Below are positions 1 to 8,351 of a stretch of DNA of 64,000 nucleotides, piece by piece (the stretch's first letter is position 1; each line of letters begins with the position of its first letter). The notes under the pieces were generated by a model that did no database searches, was not told where the DNA came from, and saw nothing but the letters and a program-made list of their open reading frames with translations. The position numbers and the translations under genes were made by a program. Location of the stretch: assembly GCA_016722025.1 (NCBI GenBank), contig JADKGZ010000007.1, positions 62,001 to 126,000 of the forward strand, read 5' to 3'. The DNA is from Acidimicrobiaceae bacterium (GTDB taxonomy: Bacteria > Actinomycetota > Acidimicrobiia > Acidimicrobiales > Ilumatobacteraceae).

Positions 1-897
1 TTGCTCGACGGCGAGATCCGCTCGGCCTACGTGATGACCGAGCCGGGCATCATGTCGAGCGACGCCAAGCAGATCCAGACCTCGGCCATTCTCGACGGCG
101 ACGAGTGGGTCATCAACGGCTCCAAGTTCTACGCCTCCGGTGCCGGCGACCCGCGCTGCAAGATCATGATCGTGATGGTGCGCACCAGCCCCGACGCCGA
201 CACGTACAAGCAGCAGTCGCAGATCCTCGTGCCCAAGGACACGCCCGGCGTAGAGATCGTGGAGGGCATGCAGGTGTTCGGCTCCGACGACGCACCGCAC
301 GGCCACATGCACATCAGGTTCAACGACGTGCGCGTGCCGAAGTCGAACGTGCTGTGGGGTGAGGGCAAGGGCTTCGAGATCTCGCAGCTGCGCCTCGGGC
401 CGGGCCGCATCCATCACTGCATGCGTTCCATCGGCACCGCCGAGCGGGCCATCGAGATGATGGTCGATCGTGGCATGTCGCGCGAGGGCTTCGGCAAGAA
501 GCTGATCAACCTGGGCAAGAACATGGAAGTCATCTCGCGTGCTCGCATCGAGGTGGAGGCCATGCGTCTGATGGTGCTGCGCGCCGCCAAGGCGATGGAC
601 ACCCTCGGCAACGCCGAGGCCCGTGTGTGGGTGAGCGCCGTCAAGGCGATGGTGCCGGAGAAGTGCTGCGACATCATCGACGAGGCCATCCAGATGCACG
701 GCGCGGCCGGCATCTCGCAGTGGTTCCCGCTGGCCGAGATGTGGCACGCGCAGCGCACGCTGCGCCTGGCCGACGGCCCCGACGAGGTGCACCACCAGGT
801 GGTCGGTCGCGCCGAGGCGAAGAACCGCGAATCCGATCGAGCGGCCGGCAAGCAGGACGACTTCCGCCCCGGCGGCCGGCTCTTCACCGGCCCGTAG
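1..897 (+). CDS. Acyl-CoA dehydrogenase, ACAD10/11-like (5' end cut by window)
   Basis: This is the C-terminal 298 residues of a flavin acyl-CoA dehydrogenase, which oxidises acyl-CoA at C2-C3 and passes electrons to ETF. The visible part opens with AYVMTEPG, the start of the middle beta domain. It continues with a substrate-contact block and ends in the four-helix C-terminal domain with QMHGAAGISQ and LRLADGPDEVH, the ACAD10/11-type ending. The family is usually about 400 residues, so roughly 100 N-terminal residues lie outside the window; the TTG at base 1 is not a true start. msrB begins 10 nt downstream on the same strand. The substrate cannot be read from the sequence. Confidence 0.9.
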   Translation: MLDGEIRSAYVMTEPGIMSSDAKQIQTSAILDGDEWVINGSKFYASGAGDPRCKIMIVMVRTSPDADTYKQQSQILVPKDTPGVEIVEGMQVFGSDDAPHGHMHIRFNDVRVPKSNVLWGEGKGFEISQLRLGPGRIHHCMRSIGTAERAIEMMVDRGMSREGFGKKLINLGKNMEVISRARIEVEAMRLMVLRAAKAMDTLGNAEARVWVSAVKAMVPEKCCDIIDEAIQMHGAAGISQWFPLAEMWHAQRTLRLADGPDEVHHQVVGRAEAKNRESDRAAGKQDDFRPGGRLFTGP

Positions 898-907
898 GCT
901 GGCGGGC

Positions 908-1327
908 ATGCCCGAGATCGAACGCACCGACGACGAGTGGCGCGAGCTGCTCACCCCGGCCCAGTACCAAGTGCTCCGCGAGGCCGGCACCGAGCGCGCC
1001 TTCACCGGCAAGTACGTCGACGAGCACGCCGACGGCACCTACCTGTGCGCGGCATGTGGCGCCGAGTTGTTCGATTCATCCACCAAGTACGAGTCGGGCT
1101 GTGGCTGGCCCAGCTTCTACCAGGCGAAGTCGGCGGAAGCCGTCGAGCTCCTCACCGACCACACTCACGGCATGGTGCGCACCGAGGTGCGCTGCCGGCG
1201 GTGCGGCTCGCACCTGGGGCACATCTTCCCCGACGGCCCGGCGCCCACCGGCGAGCGCTACTGCATGAACAGCATCTCGCTCGATCTCGCGCAGCAGCCG
1301 GCGCCGGCCGACCGGCCCCAGGCCTGA
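908..1327 (+). CDS. msrB: Peptide-methionine (R)-S-oxide reductase MsrB
   Basis: A cytoplasmic repair enzyme that reduces methionine-R-sulfoxide in proteins. All family landmarks are present in 139 residues. There are two CxxC zinc pairs (C47/C50 and C96/C99), the SGCGWPSF block with a likely resolving Cys65, GSHLGHIFPDGP, and RYCMNS with the catalytic Cys119. The length is normal for a single-domain MsrB. It follows the acyl-CoA dehydrogenase by 10 nt and converges on the DUF4188 gene. Confidence 0.97.
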   Translation: MPEIERTDDEWRELLTPAQYQVLREAGTERAFTGKYVDEHADGTYLCAACGAELFDSSTKYESGCGWPSFYQAKSAEAVELLTDHTHGMVRTEVRCRRCGSHLGHIFPDGPAPTGERYCMNSISLDLAQQPAPADRPQA

Positions 1328-1334
1328 CAGCGGG

Positions 1335-1820
1335 TCAGGTCGCCGCGCCGGCGGCAACGCGGTCGCGCGCGGCCTCGGACCTGCCGCCGACGGGCTGGTG
1401 GTTGCCCACTGCGGCAAGACCCATCGCCGGCATGTTGGCGTACACGCACTCGTACTGGCCGGGGCCGATCTTGTACGTCTCGTGGTACACGCCCACGTCG
1501 CCGCTCTTGGCCACGCGCTGGTTGTAGCGCCGCCACGGGCCAAGGTGCGGGTCGTTGGCGTCGCGCGAGAACCTCTCCAGGTGGTCGAAGCTGCGCCAGT
1601 ACTGGATCATCGTGATGGTGCGGCCGGCCCACATCGTGCGGGCGCCCAGCATGCCCTTCTCCGGGTGCTTCATCAGCGTGGCGATCATCTTCGGCATGGC
1701 GCGAAAGACGGGCAGCCACTGGTGCACCTTCCACAGCTTGTTGAAGCGCATGCCGATGACGAAGACGACGAACTCGCCGTCGATCGTTGCGGTGTAGCGC
1801 CCGGGGTGCACCTTGGCCAT
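1335..1820 (-). CDS. DUF4188 family protein (monooxygenase-like fold)
   Basis: This 161-residue protein starts MAKVHPGRYTA and keeps the DUF4188 hallmarks: a 'VFVIGMRFNK' strand, a mid-protein 'TMIQYWRSFDHLERFSRD' block and a C-terminal 'VYHETYKI..GQYECVYANMP' block. The family has a ferredoxin-like alpha/beta fold related to small antibiotic-biosynthesis-type monooxygenases. Its reaction is unknown. The gene is divergent from a MerR regulator across about 80 bases that contain a perfect palindrome, so it is probably that regulator's target. The last 20 or so residues are Ala/Arg-rich and may be disordered. Confidence 0.75.
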   Translation of the reverse strand: MAKVHPGRYTATIDGEFVVFVIGMRFNKLWKVHQWLPVFRAMPKMIATLMKHPEKGMLGARTMWAGRTITMIQYWRSFDHLERFSRDANDPHLGPWRRYNQRVAKSGDVGVYHETYKIGPGQYECVYANMPAMGLAAVGNHQPVGGRSEAARDRVAAGAAT

Positions 1821-1845
1821 GTCTGCTCCTCTTGCCAGAAGTAAT

Positions 1846-1862
1846 GGATAGTAATACTATCC
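1846..1862. promoter_or_regulatory. Perfect 8-1-8 palindrome, candidate MerR operator
   Basis: GGATAGTA-A-TACTATCC is a perfect dyad between the divergent DUF4188 and MerR genes. A near copy of its left half (ATGGACAGTA at 1866-1875, against ATGGATAGTA at 1844-1853) lies exactly 22 bases away, two helical turns. MerR proteins typically bind such dyads within promoter spacers. The stretch is AT-rich against a GC-rich background. Binding by this MerR protein is inferred. Confidence 0.6.
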
Positions 1863-1900
1863 GAAATGGACAGTACAACTCACCGTTTAGGATGTCAACC

Positions 1901-2542
1901 ATGCGCATCGGCGATCTGGCCAAGACCACCGGTGTGCCAGTGGCGACGCTGAAGTTCTACCTGCGCGAGGGGCTGCTGCCCGCCGGCACCCCCACCGCCG
2001 TGAACCAAGCCGAGTACGACGACGTGCACGTCCGCCGCGTGAAGCTGGTGCGAGCGCTGCTGCACCTGGGTGGGCTCAGCATCGCCGACGCGCAACGGGT
2101 GCTGGCTGCGGTCGACGACGAGACGATGCCCATCCACGACGCGTTCGGCGTCGCCCAAGACGCGATGGTCCCGAAGCTCGACCGCTCGGGCACGCGCTAC
2201 GCCGATGCGCTTGCCGAGGTCGACCGCTTCGTGCGCAGGCATCAACTGCGGGTGCGGCCGGGTGCCGCCGTACGGGGAATGCTCGCCGATGCTGTGGTGG
2301 GGTTGGCCGAGTGCGATCTGCTGGGCGAGCCCGTCACCGACACCTGCGAGCTGTTCGACGCAATGGTGCCGGCGATGGTGGAGCAGGCCGAGCGGGAGGT
2401 TGCCACCACCCCCCACCCTGCGCTGCGTGCGCAACAGGTGGAGCACACGGTGGTGGGCACGGTGGTGTTCGAGGTGGCCTATGCCGCGCTGCGCCGGATG
2501 GCGCTGGAGCACGCCAGCGCCCAGCGGTGGAGCGCGCCGTGA
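1901..2542 (+). CDS. MerR family transcriptional regulator
   Basis: The protein begins MRIGDLAKTTGVPVATLKFY, the winged helix-turn-helix of MerR regulators. 'YLREGLLPAG' and a helix-rich 'RRVKLVRALLHLGGLSIADA' region complete the roughly 70-residue DNA-binding domain. The remaining ~140 residues are an uncharacterised helical effector domain with no obvious metal-binding Cys cluster. ATG 1901 is preferred because AGGA lies 8 bases upstream; ATG 1892 is also in frame. It is divergent from the DUF4188 gene and likely controls both. The ligand is unknown. Confidence 0.88.
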   Translation: MRIGDLAKTTGVPVATLKFYLREGLLPAGTPTAVNQAEYDDVHVRRVKLVRALLHLGGLSIADAQRVLAAVDDETMPIHDAFGVAQDAMVPKLDRSGTRYADALAEVDRFVRRHQLRVRPGAAVRGMLADAVVGLAECDLLGEPVTDTCELFDAMVPAMVEQAEREVATTPHPALRAQQVEHTVVGTVVFEVAYAALRRMALEHASAQRWSAP

Positions 2543-2551
2543 CCGCCAGGC

Positions 2552-3097
2552 TCAGTAGCGCTGGCGAGCGAAGACTTCGCGCACGAGGGGCTCGAAGTGC
2601 TCGAGCGGCTCGGTGTGCCCCTGCGGGTCGAACGCGATCTGGTCCCACTCGTCGGTGAACTGCTCGCAGAGCCCGAACCACGGCTCGTCGCGGTACTGCT
2701 CGCGCATGTCGGTGGGCAGGCCGAAGTAGCCGTAGTAGTGGCGCCCCTGGAAGTCTTGGTGGTGCAGGATCGTGCGATACACGTCGGGGCGCACGTAGGG
2801 CTTCAGCATCTCGGCGGCGATGGCGCCGTGGTTGGGCACGCTCACCGCCTTGCCGATGTCGTGGCACAGTGAGGCAACGACCACCTCGTCGTCGGCGCCG
2901 GCCTGCTGCGCGAGCGTCGCGGTCTGCAGGCAGTGCGTGAGCTGGTCGGTGGCAAAGCCATCGGTGACGTCGGCCAGCGAGCGCAGCAGCATCAGCACAC
3001 GGTCGGCGACGCGCGGCTGGTTGCGGCGGGTTTCTTCGCCGATCACCGCCCACTGCTCGGCGGTCGATTCGTCCATGCGGGTGAAGGTGGCTGCCAT
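2552..3097 (-). CDS. HD-domain protein, PhnZ-like (putative diiron oxygenase or phosphohydrolase)
   Basis: A 181-residue single HD domain. The metal ligands are all present: H55 (QLTHCLQ), H79-D80 (LCHDIGK), H90 (PNH), H112/H113 (LHH) and D152 (EWDQ). Order and spacing resemble the mixed-valence diiron oxygenase PhnZ, including the segment AQQAGADDEVVVASLCHD. The Tyr/Glu pair that I recall lying just before the first His in PhnZ is not evident, so the substrate probably differs. A paralogue with the same layout lies at 42706-43275. It could be an HD oxygenase of the PhnZ/TmpB kind or an ordinary phosphohydrolase. Confidence 0.7.
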   Translation of the reverse strand: MAATFTRMDESTAEQWAVIGEETRRNQPRVADRVLMLLRSLADVTDGFATDQLTHCLQTATLAQQAGADDEVVVASLCHDIGKAVSVPNHGAIAAEMLKPYVRPDVYRTILHHQDFQGRHYYGYFGLPTDMREQYRDEPWFGLCEQFTDEWDQIAFDPQGHTEPLEHFEPLVREVFARQRY

Positions 3098-3193
3098 GCG
3101 TCTCAGTCTGGCATGACGCTCGTGGCGTGAACAGAGGTGGAAGCAGTGTGCTTCGGCTCGTCGGCGGTGGGTGACGAGGGGAATGCTGTCGCG

Positions 3194-4465
3194 ATGGACT
3201 TCGATCTACCGCAAGACCTTCTCGACCTCCTCGCCGAGCTCGACGTGTTCATCGAACGTGTGATCAAGCCGCTCGAGGAGCAGGACGACAACATCCGCTT
3301 CTTCGATCATCGGCGCGAGGACGCGCGCACCGACTGGGAGCGCGGCGGCCTGCCCAACGGCGAGTGGGAGGCGCTGCTGCACCGCGCCAAGCGGTTGGCC
3401 GACGAGGCCGGCTTCTACCGCTACCCGTTGGCCGAGGAGTTCGGCGGCCGCAACGGCAGCAACCTCGGCATGGCGGTCATTCGCGAGCACCTGGCACGCA
3501 AGGGCCTCGGCCTGCACAACGATCTGCAGAACGAGCACAGCATCGTGGGCAACAACGTGGGCCTGCTGCTGATGATCGCGTACGGCACCGACGAGCAGAA
3601 GGCCGACTGGATCACCCCGCTGGCGGAGGGCACCAGAGGGTTCGCCTTCGGCATCACCGAGCCGAACCATGGCAGCGATGCCACTCACATGGAGACGGTC
3701 GCGGTACGCGACGGCGATGAGTGGGTGATCAACGGCGAGAAGACGTGGAACACCGGCATCCATCACGCTCAGTACGACATGATCATGGCGCGCACCAGCG
3801 GCAAGGCCGGCGACGGTGGCGGCATCACCGCGTTCCTGGTGCCCACGCAGAGCCCCGGCTTCGAAGTGCTCGAGTACCTGTGGACGTTCAACATGCCCAC
3901 CGACCACGCGCACATCCGCCTCACCGATGTGCGCGTGCCGCACAGCGCCATCTTCGGAGGCGAGGGCAAGGGCCTGCAGGTGGTGCAGCACTTCTTCAAC
4001 GAGAACCGCATCCGGCAAGCCGCTTCGTCGCTCGGCGCTGCTCAGTTCTGCATCGACGAATCGGTGAAGTACGCAAAAGAGCGCAAGCCCTTCGGCAAGC
4101 CGCTGGCAACCAACCAGGCCATCCAGTTCCCGTTGGTCGAACTGCAGACCCAGTGCGAGATGCTGCGCGCGCTCATCCACAAGACCGCCTGGCACATGGA
4201 CCGCGACGGCGCGTTCAGCCAGAGCGACAAGGTGAGCATGTGCAACTACTGGGCCAACAGGCTGTGCTGCGACGCCGCCGATCGGGCGATGCAGGTGCAC
4301 GGCGGCATGGGCTACTCGCGACACAAGCCCTTCGAGCACATCTATCGCCATCACCGCCGGTACCGCATCACCGAGGGCGCCGAGGAGATCCAGATCCGTC
4401 GAGTTGCCGGCTACATGTTCGGCTTCATGAGCCAGCGGGCGCCCAAGGGCGTCTCGGAAGGCTGA
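3194..4465 (+). CDS. Acyl-CoA dehydrogenase, ACAD10/11-like
   Basis: A full-length 423-residue flavoenzyme for alpha,beta-oxidation of an acyl-CoA. Visible parts are the N-terminal helical domain with 'YPLAEEFGGRNGSNLGMAVI', the FAD/substrate middle domain with 'FGITEPNHGSDATH', and the C-terminal helical domain with 'VKYAKERKPFGKPLA', 'MQVHGGMGYSRHKPFEH' and RITEGAEEIQ, which supplies a Glu at the usual catalytic-base position. ATG 3194 (MDFDLPQDLL) is preferred over an upstream in-frame start at 3137, which would add an unrelated leader. The Baeyer-Villiger monooxygenase gene follows after 6 nt, suggesting an operon. Confidence 0.93.
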   Translation: MDFDLPQDLLDLLAELDVFIERVIKPLEEQDDNIRFFDHRREDARTDWERGGLPNGEWEALLHRAKRLADEAGFYRYPLAEEFGGRNGSNLGMAVIREHLARKGLGLHNDLQNEHSIVGNNVGLLLMIAYGTDEQKADWITPLAEGTRGFAFGITEPNHGSDATHMETVAVRDGDEWVINGEKTWNTGIHHAQYDMIMARTSGKAGDGGGITAFLVPTQSPGFEVLEYLWTFNMPTDHAHIRLTDVRVPHSAIFGGEGKGLQVVQHFFNENRIRQAASSLGAAQFCIDESVKYAKERKPFGKPLATNQAIQFPLVELQTQCEMLRALIHKTAWHMDRDGAFSQSDKVSMCNYWANRLCCDAADRAMQVHGGMGYSRHKPFEHIYRHHRRYRITEGAEEIQIRRVAGYMFGFMSQRAPKGVSEG

Positions 4466-4471
4466 CCGGAG

Positions 4472-6432
4472 ATGGCCGATGTGAGTGCAGCCTCGTCACC
4501 CAGCCCGTTCGTGGCGGGCGTGGCACCGATCACCGAGACCGACGCACAGGTGGCCGCCGCGCTGCAGCATGCCGAGCTGGCGCCGCTGCTGCCGTCGCTG
4601 GCGTACCTCACCGGCGACATGTCATTGCTGCGCGACGACCTGCGCCCCGACCCGCTGATGTTGAACCTGCCCTTCAGTGGCTTCACCGAAGAGCAACAGG
4701 CGGAGATCCGGTCGCTGGCAGTCGCCGCGCTGTCCCGGTATCGCGACGGTGGCTGTGTGCCGGCAGCTGCGCCGGGCGATGCCCAACTGCTGCAGATGCT
4801 CGAGTTCACGGTTGGTGGCGCCGGTATGGCCGACTACCTGCCCCTGCTCGAGGAGGAGCTGGCATACAAGGGCGAAGACCGTCGTGCGCCGCAGTGGCGC
4901 GCCGGCTCGCTCGCTCCGACGACGACGCTCAGCGCGGTCATCATCGGTGCCGGCATGTCGGGCATCCTCGCCGGGCATCGGTTGCAGCAAGCGGGCGTGC
5001 CGTTCACCATCCTCGACAAGAACGACGATGTGGGCGGCACCTGGTATGAGGCGGCGTACCCCGGTTGCCGGGTCGACAACCCGAACCACAACTACAGCTA
5101 CTCGTTCGCCCAGCGGCACGACTGGCCGTTCCACTACAGCTCGCAGCACGTGTTGCACGACTACTTCGGCCAGTGCGCCGATGCGTTCGACGTGCGTCGC
5201 CACGTGCAGTTCGGCTGCACAGTTCGCCAGTCGGTGTGGAGCGACGATGACCAGACGTGGACCGTCACCTACGACGACGAGGCCGGCGCGCAGCGAACGA
5301 TCACGGCCAACATCGTCATCAGCGCAGTCGGTCAGCTGAACCGGCCGAAGTTCCCCACCGAGATCGAGGGCTTCGGCACCTTCTCGGGTGAGACCATGCA
5401 CTCGGCGCAGTGGCGCCCCGACCTGTCGCTCGCGGGCAAGCGGGTGGTGTGCATCGGCACCGGCGCCAGCGCCCTGCAGTTCCTGCCGCACGTGGCCGCG
5501 GTCGCCGCGGATCTGGTGGTCACGCAGCGCACGGCGCCGTGGCTGGCGCCGACGCCGGACTACCACGATGCAGTGCCCGACGGCCTGCAGTGGCTCTACG
5601 GTCACGTGCCCAGCTACAGCGAGTTCAATCGCTTCTCCATCTTCTGGCGCATGGGCGACGGCGCGCTGGAGAGCGTGCGCGTCGACCCTTCCTGGGAGAG
5701 CGACGGCAGTTCGGTCAACATGATCAGCGAGTTCGGTCGCCAGCTGCTGGTGGAGTACTTCAACGGCGAGTTCGGCGACCGGCCGGATCTGCTCGCGAAG
5801 GTGGTGCCGCACTACCCGGTGGGCGCCAAGCGAATGGTGCGCGACAACGGCGTGTGGGCACGCACGCTGAAGCAGCCCAACGTGCACCTCGTGACCGATG
5901 CCATCGCACGCATCACGGCAACTGGCATCGAGATGGCGGACGGCACGGTACACGAGGCCGATGTGCTGCTCTACGGCACCGGTTACCAGGCCTCGAAGTT
6001 CCTCACGCCGATGCAGGTGACCGGTCAGGGCGGCGTCGACCTGCACGAGCAGTGGGCCGGCGATGCCCGCGCGTATCTCGGCGTATCGATCCCGCGTTCC
6101 CGAACTTCTTCTGCCTGTACGGGCCGAACACCAACATCGTGATCAACGGCAGCATCATCTACTTCAGTGAGTGCGGGGTTCGCTACATCCTCAGCCTCGT
6201 CGAGCTGCTGCTGTCGAGTGCGGCCGGTTCCATCGAGATCCGCCGCGATGTGCACGACGAGTTCAATGCGCGGGTCGATGCCGAGAACAGGGCGATGGCG
6301 TGGGGCTGGAGCGATGTCAGCAGCTGGTACAAGAACGACCTCGGGCGCGTCGCCCAGAACTGGCCGTTCACCCTGCTGGAGTACTGGCAACGCACCAAGC
6401 AGGCCGACGCCGGTGACTTCGTGCTGCGCTGA
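4472..6432 (+). CDS. Flavin-containing Baeyer-Villiger-type monooxygenase (frameshift-interrupted)
   Basis: An NADPH/FAD monooxygenase of the cyclohexanone/hydroxyacetophenone monooxygenase type. After a ~150-residue N-terminal extension come the FAD motif GAGMSG (residues 159-164), the class fingerprint FSGETMHSAQW (F-x-G-x3-H-x3-W) near 305-315, and the NADPH motif GTGASA near 330. The frame that starts at 4472 goes off family after 'YLGVSIP' and stops at 6142. The expected continuation 'AFPNFFCLYGPNTN' is read in another frame to 6432. One missing G near 6092-6095 (CCGGCG read as CCGCG) would restore a 653-residue protein. It is co-directional with the preceding acyl-CoA dehydrogenase. Confidence 0.85.
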
Positions 6433-6447
6433 GGCTACGTTTCGGCC

Positions 6448-6885
6448 ATGTACCGCAACGTCCTGTTGGCGCTTCACATCGCTTCGGTCGCCGGCTGGCT
6501 CGGCTGCAACCTCACCCAGCTCTTCCTGTCGCGGTGGTTCGTTCGCCGCGGCGGCGACGCAGCAGTCGCGTGGTTCGAGGCCACCAACCGGCTGGCACGT
6601 CGGTACTACAACGTCGTCGGCGTGGTGCTCGGCGTCACCGGCGTGCTGCTGGTGCGCAACGCTGGCTACGCGTGGTCGGCCGGGTTCGTCGTCGTCGGCA
6701 TCGCAGTCGTCGCCATCGGCGCCTCGCTGGGTGTTGCGTTCTTCGCGCCCGACGGGGAACGGCTCGCCGCCACCCAGATCGCCGGCGGACGGCCGCGACT
6801 GGCCCGCTACCTCGTGATGGTCTCGGTGGACACCACCCTGGTCATGGCTGCTGTGCTGGCGATGGTCGCGAAGTGGCGGGCGTGA
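6448..6885 (+). CDS. Small integral membrane protein, DUF2269-like
   Basis: A 145-residue protein with about four hydrophobic helices: residues ~5-25, ~50-68, ~75-95 and ~120-140. It begins 'MYRNVLLALHIASVAGWLGC', a pattern seen in DUF2269 / CopD-like membrane proteins where an early His sits in the first helix. No enzymatic motif is visible. It lies 15 nt behind the monooxygenase gene and may be co-transcribed with it. The family call is tentative. Confidence 0.55.
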   Translation: MYRNVLLALHIASVAGWLGCNLTQLFLSRWFVRRGGDAAVAWFEATNRLARRYYNVVGVVLGVTGVLLVRNAGYAWSAGFVVVGIAVVAIGASLGVAFFAPDGERLAATQIAGGRPRLARYLVMVSVDTTLVMAAVLAMVAKWRA

Positions 6886-6891
6886 ACTGCA

Positions 6892-6924
6892 CGGCTCAGC
6901 TGGTGCGGGAACGACCCAGCCGAG
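6892..6924. terminator. Possible bidirectional terminator hairpin
   Basis: CTCAGCTGG (6895-6903) pairs with CCAGCCGAG (6916-6924) with one mismatch, across a 12-base loop. It sits between two convergent genes ending at 6885 and 6932. There is no clear U-tract on either side, so termination is only suggested by position. Confidence 0.35.
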
Positions 6925-6931
6925 ACCGAGA

Positions 6932-8131
6932 TCAGAGCAGGCCCATGTCGGTGAGCCGCATCACGATCTGCGTGCGCACCACTGCGGAGTCGTCGGTGGC
7001 TGCCTGCAACGTGGGCTGGAACGCCCACTCGGGGTCGCCCTCGTCGCCGAAGCCGGTGAGCCCCCACCATCCGTAGAGGTTGTAGACGAGCACCACGCGG
7101 CCGTGCTGTTCGTACCAGGTCTGATCGGTGATCGTGAGCCCGTAGTCGTAGCCGCCGTCGGTGGTGGAAACAGCGGTGTCCATGGTGATCTGCAGCAGCT
7201 CATCCGCGTCGTTGGTCACCGCGTACGTGGCCGTCGGGAACTCCACGAACGACCAGGTCGCCGTGTCGCCGTACCCCGGCTCGAACATGTCGAACTCCGA
7301 CTCTGGCACCTCGTACGTGGCGGGCGTGACGCACCCGCTCACCTGCGCCTCGGTGGCCTGCAGGAACGCAGCCGCACCTTCGCTGGTGGGGAAGGCGTAG
7401 GCGTCGACGCTGAAGCTGCCACCGGCGGTGATGTCGAACGACGGGCCATTGATGGCGGCATCGGCGCCCACCGTCTGTGCGCGGGCCATCGCGTTGTCGC
7501 CGCCGCAGTAACCGACACCTGCGCCGAAGGAAGCCTCAGGAGCAATGTTGGGTTCGGTGGCCAGGAACCAGCTGGCGGGTACATCGTCGGCCTGCGGCAT
7601 CGCCTCGACGAGCTGCTCGACGGTCGCGCCGGGGAGTGTTGTCGTGACGGCGACGGTCGTGGTCGGCGCCGTGCTGGTGGTGGCTGCGACCGTGGTGACG
7701 ACTGCGGTCGTGGCAGTGCTGGTGGGCACTCCGGTGGGAGCGACCGTCGAGCTCACCGCAAGGGTCTGCGAGGTGGCAGTGCCGGTGCTCGGCTCGTCGT
7801 CGCCGCCGAACAGCACCACTCCGCCGATGCCGAGGCCGACGACGGCGAGCACTCCGGCGGCGATCACTCCGGAACGGCGCCGGCCATTGGCCGCGACGGG
7901 AGGGGTGGCAGCGATGGTCATCGTCGGCATGACCGGAGGAGGCCCGGTCGGGGATGCCGAGATCACGGGCGCAGTGGGGCTCGCCGCCGGTGGCGACCAC
8001 GTCGCCATCGGGTGCAGCGCATCGATGCCGGCGACGCCGTGGTCGCTCACGTGGTCGGACCACTCGTTGCCGTCCCACCAGCGCAGCTCGTGACGATGCG
8101 TCGGGTCGGGTTGCCAGGAGCCAGCGTTCAT
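6932..8131 (-). CDS. DUF2510 membrane-anchored protein with secreted sensor-like domain
   Basis: The N-terminus (SWQPDPTHRHELRWWDGNEW) is a DUF2510 domain. A proline/alanine linker leads to one transmembrane helix around residues 85-105 (VIAAGVLAVVGLGIGGVVLF). A Thr/Val/Ala-rich spacer of about 50 residues and a ~220-residue extracytoplasmic domain follow. That domain has two cysteines (VGYCGGDN and VSGCVTPA) that could form a disulfide. ATG 8131 is chosen because GGAGG lies a few bases upstream; the GTG at 8134 is too close to it. The layout is common in actinobacterial surface proteins; function is unknown. Confidence 0.7.
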   Translation of the reverse strand: MNAGSWQPDPTHRHELRWWDGNEWSDHVSDHGVAGIDALHPMATWSPPAASPTAPVISASPTGPPPVMPTMTIAATPPVAANGRRRSGVIAAGVLAVVGLGIGGVVLFGGDDEPSTGTATSQTLAVSSTVAPTGVPTSTATTAVVTTVAATTSTAPTTTVAVTTTLPGATVEQLVEAMPQADDVPASWFLATEPNIAPEASFGAGVGYCGGDNAMARAQTVGADAAINGPSFDITAGGSFSVDAYAFPTSEGAAAFLQATEAQVSGCVTPATYEVPESEFDMFEPGYGDTATWSFVEFPTATYAVTNDADELLQITMDTAVSTTDGGYDYGLTITDQTWYEQHGRVVLVYNLYGWWGLTGFGDEGDPEWAFQPTLQAATDDSAVVRTQIVMRLTDMGLL

Positions 8132-8288
8132 CACGCCTCCTCACCTCCCGGACACGGCTCGCGAACACCGTTCACGATGGCGGTCCGCTGATTGACATGT
8201 ACGTCCGGGACCGCGCGGTGGCAAGAGTCGATGGTCATCGAGTGGCGAGTGTCTGCGCGCGACCGGTCGCTGGGCGGCGGTGGGCTAA

Positions 8289-8321
8289 CGTTTCCTGAAC
8301 GGTGAATCAGCCGCAGCGGTG
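8289..8321. promoter_or_regulatory. Operator-like dyad (site A) inside a 33-bp repeat shared with 27145-27177
   Basis: CTGAACGGTGAATCAG at 8295-8310 matches the 16-bp dyad found at several other promoters in this window. The surrounding 33 bases match 27145-27177 at 29 positions. The 11-mer GGTGAATCAGC begins at 8301 and again at 8318. The site lies about 30-60 bases before the ATG of the orphan ATPase gene. A TetR-type operator is inferred. The rest of the 8132-8351 gap shows nothing else firm. Confidence 0.55.
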
Positions 8322-8351
8322 AATCAGCAGCCACGTCCGGGGAGCACGCCA

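Noticed and set aside
8132..8134. GTG 8134 as the start of the DUF2510 protein
   Set aside because: It lies almost against the GGAGG ribosome-binding site; the ATG at 8131 has the normal spacing.
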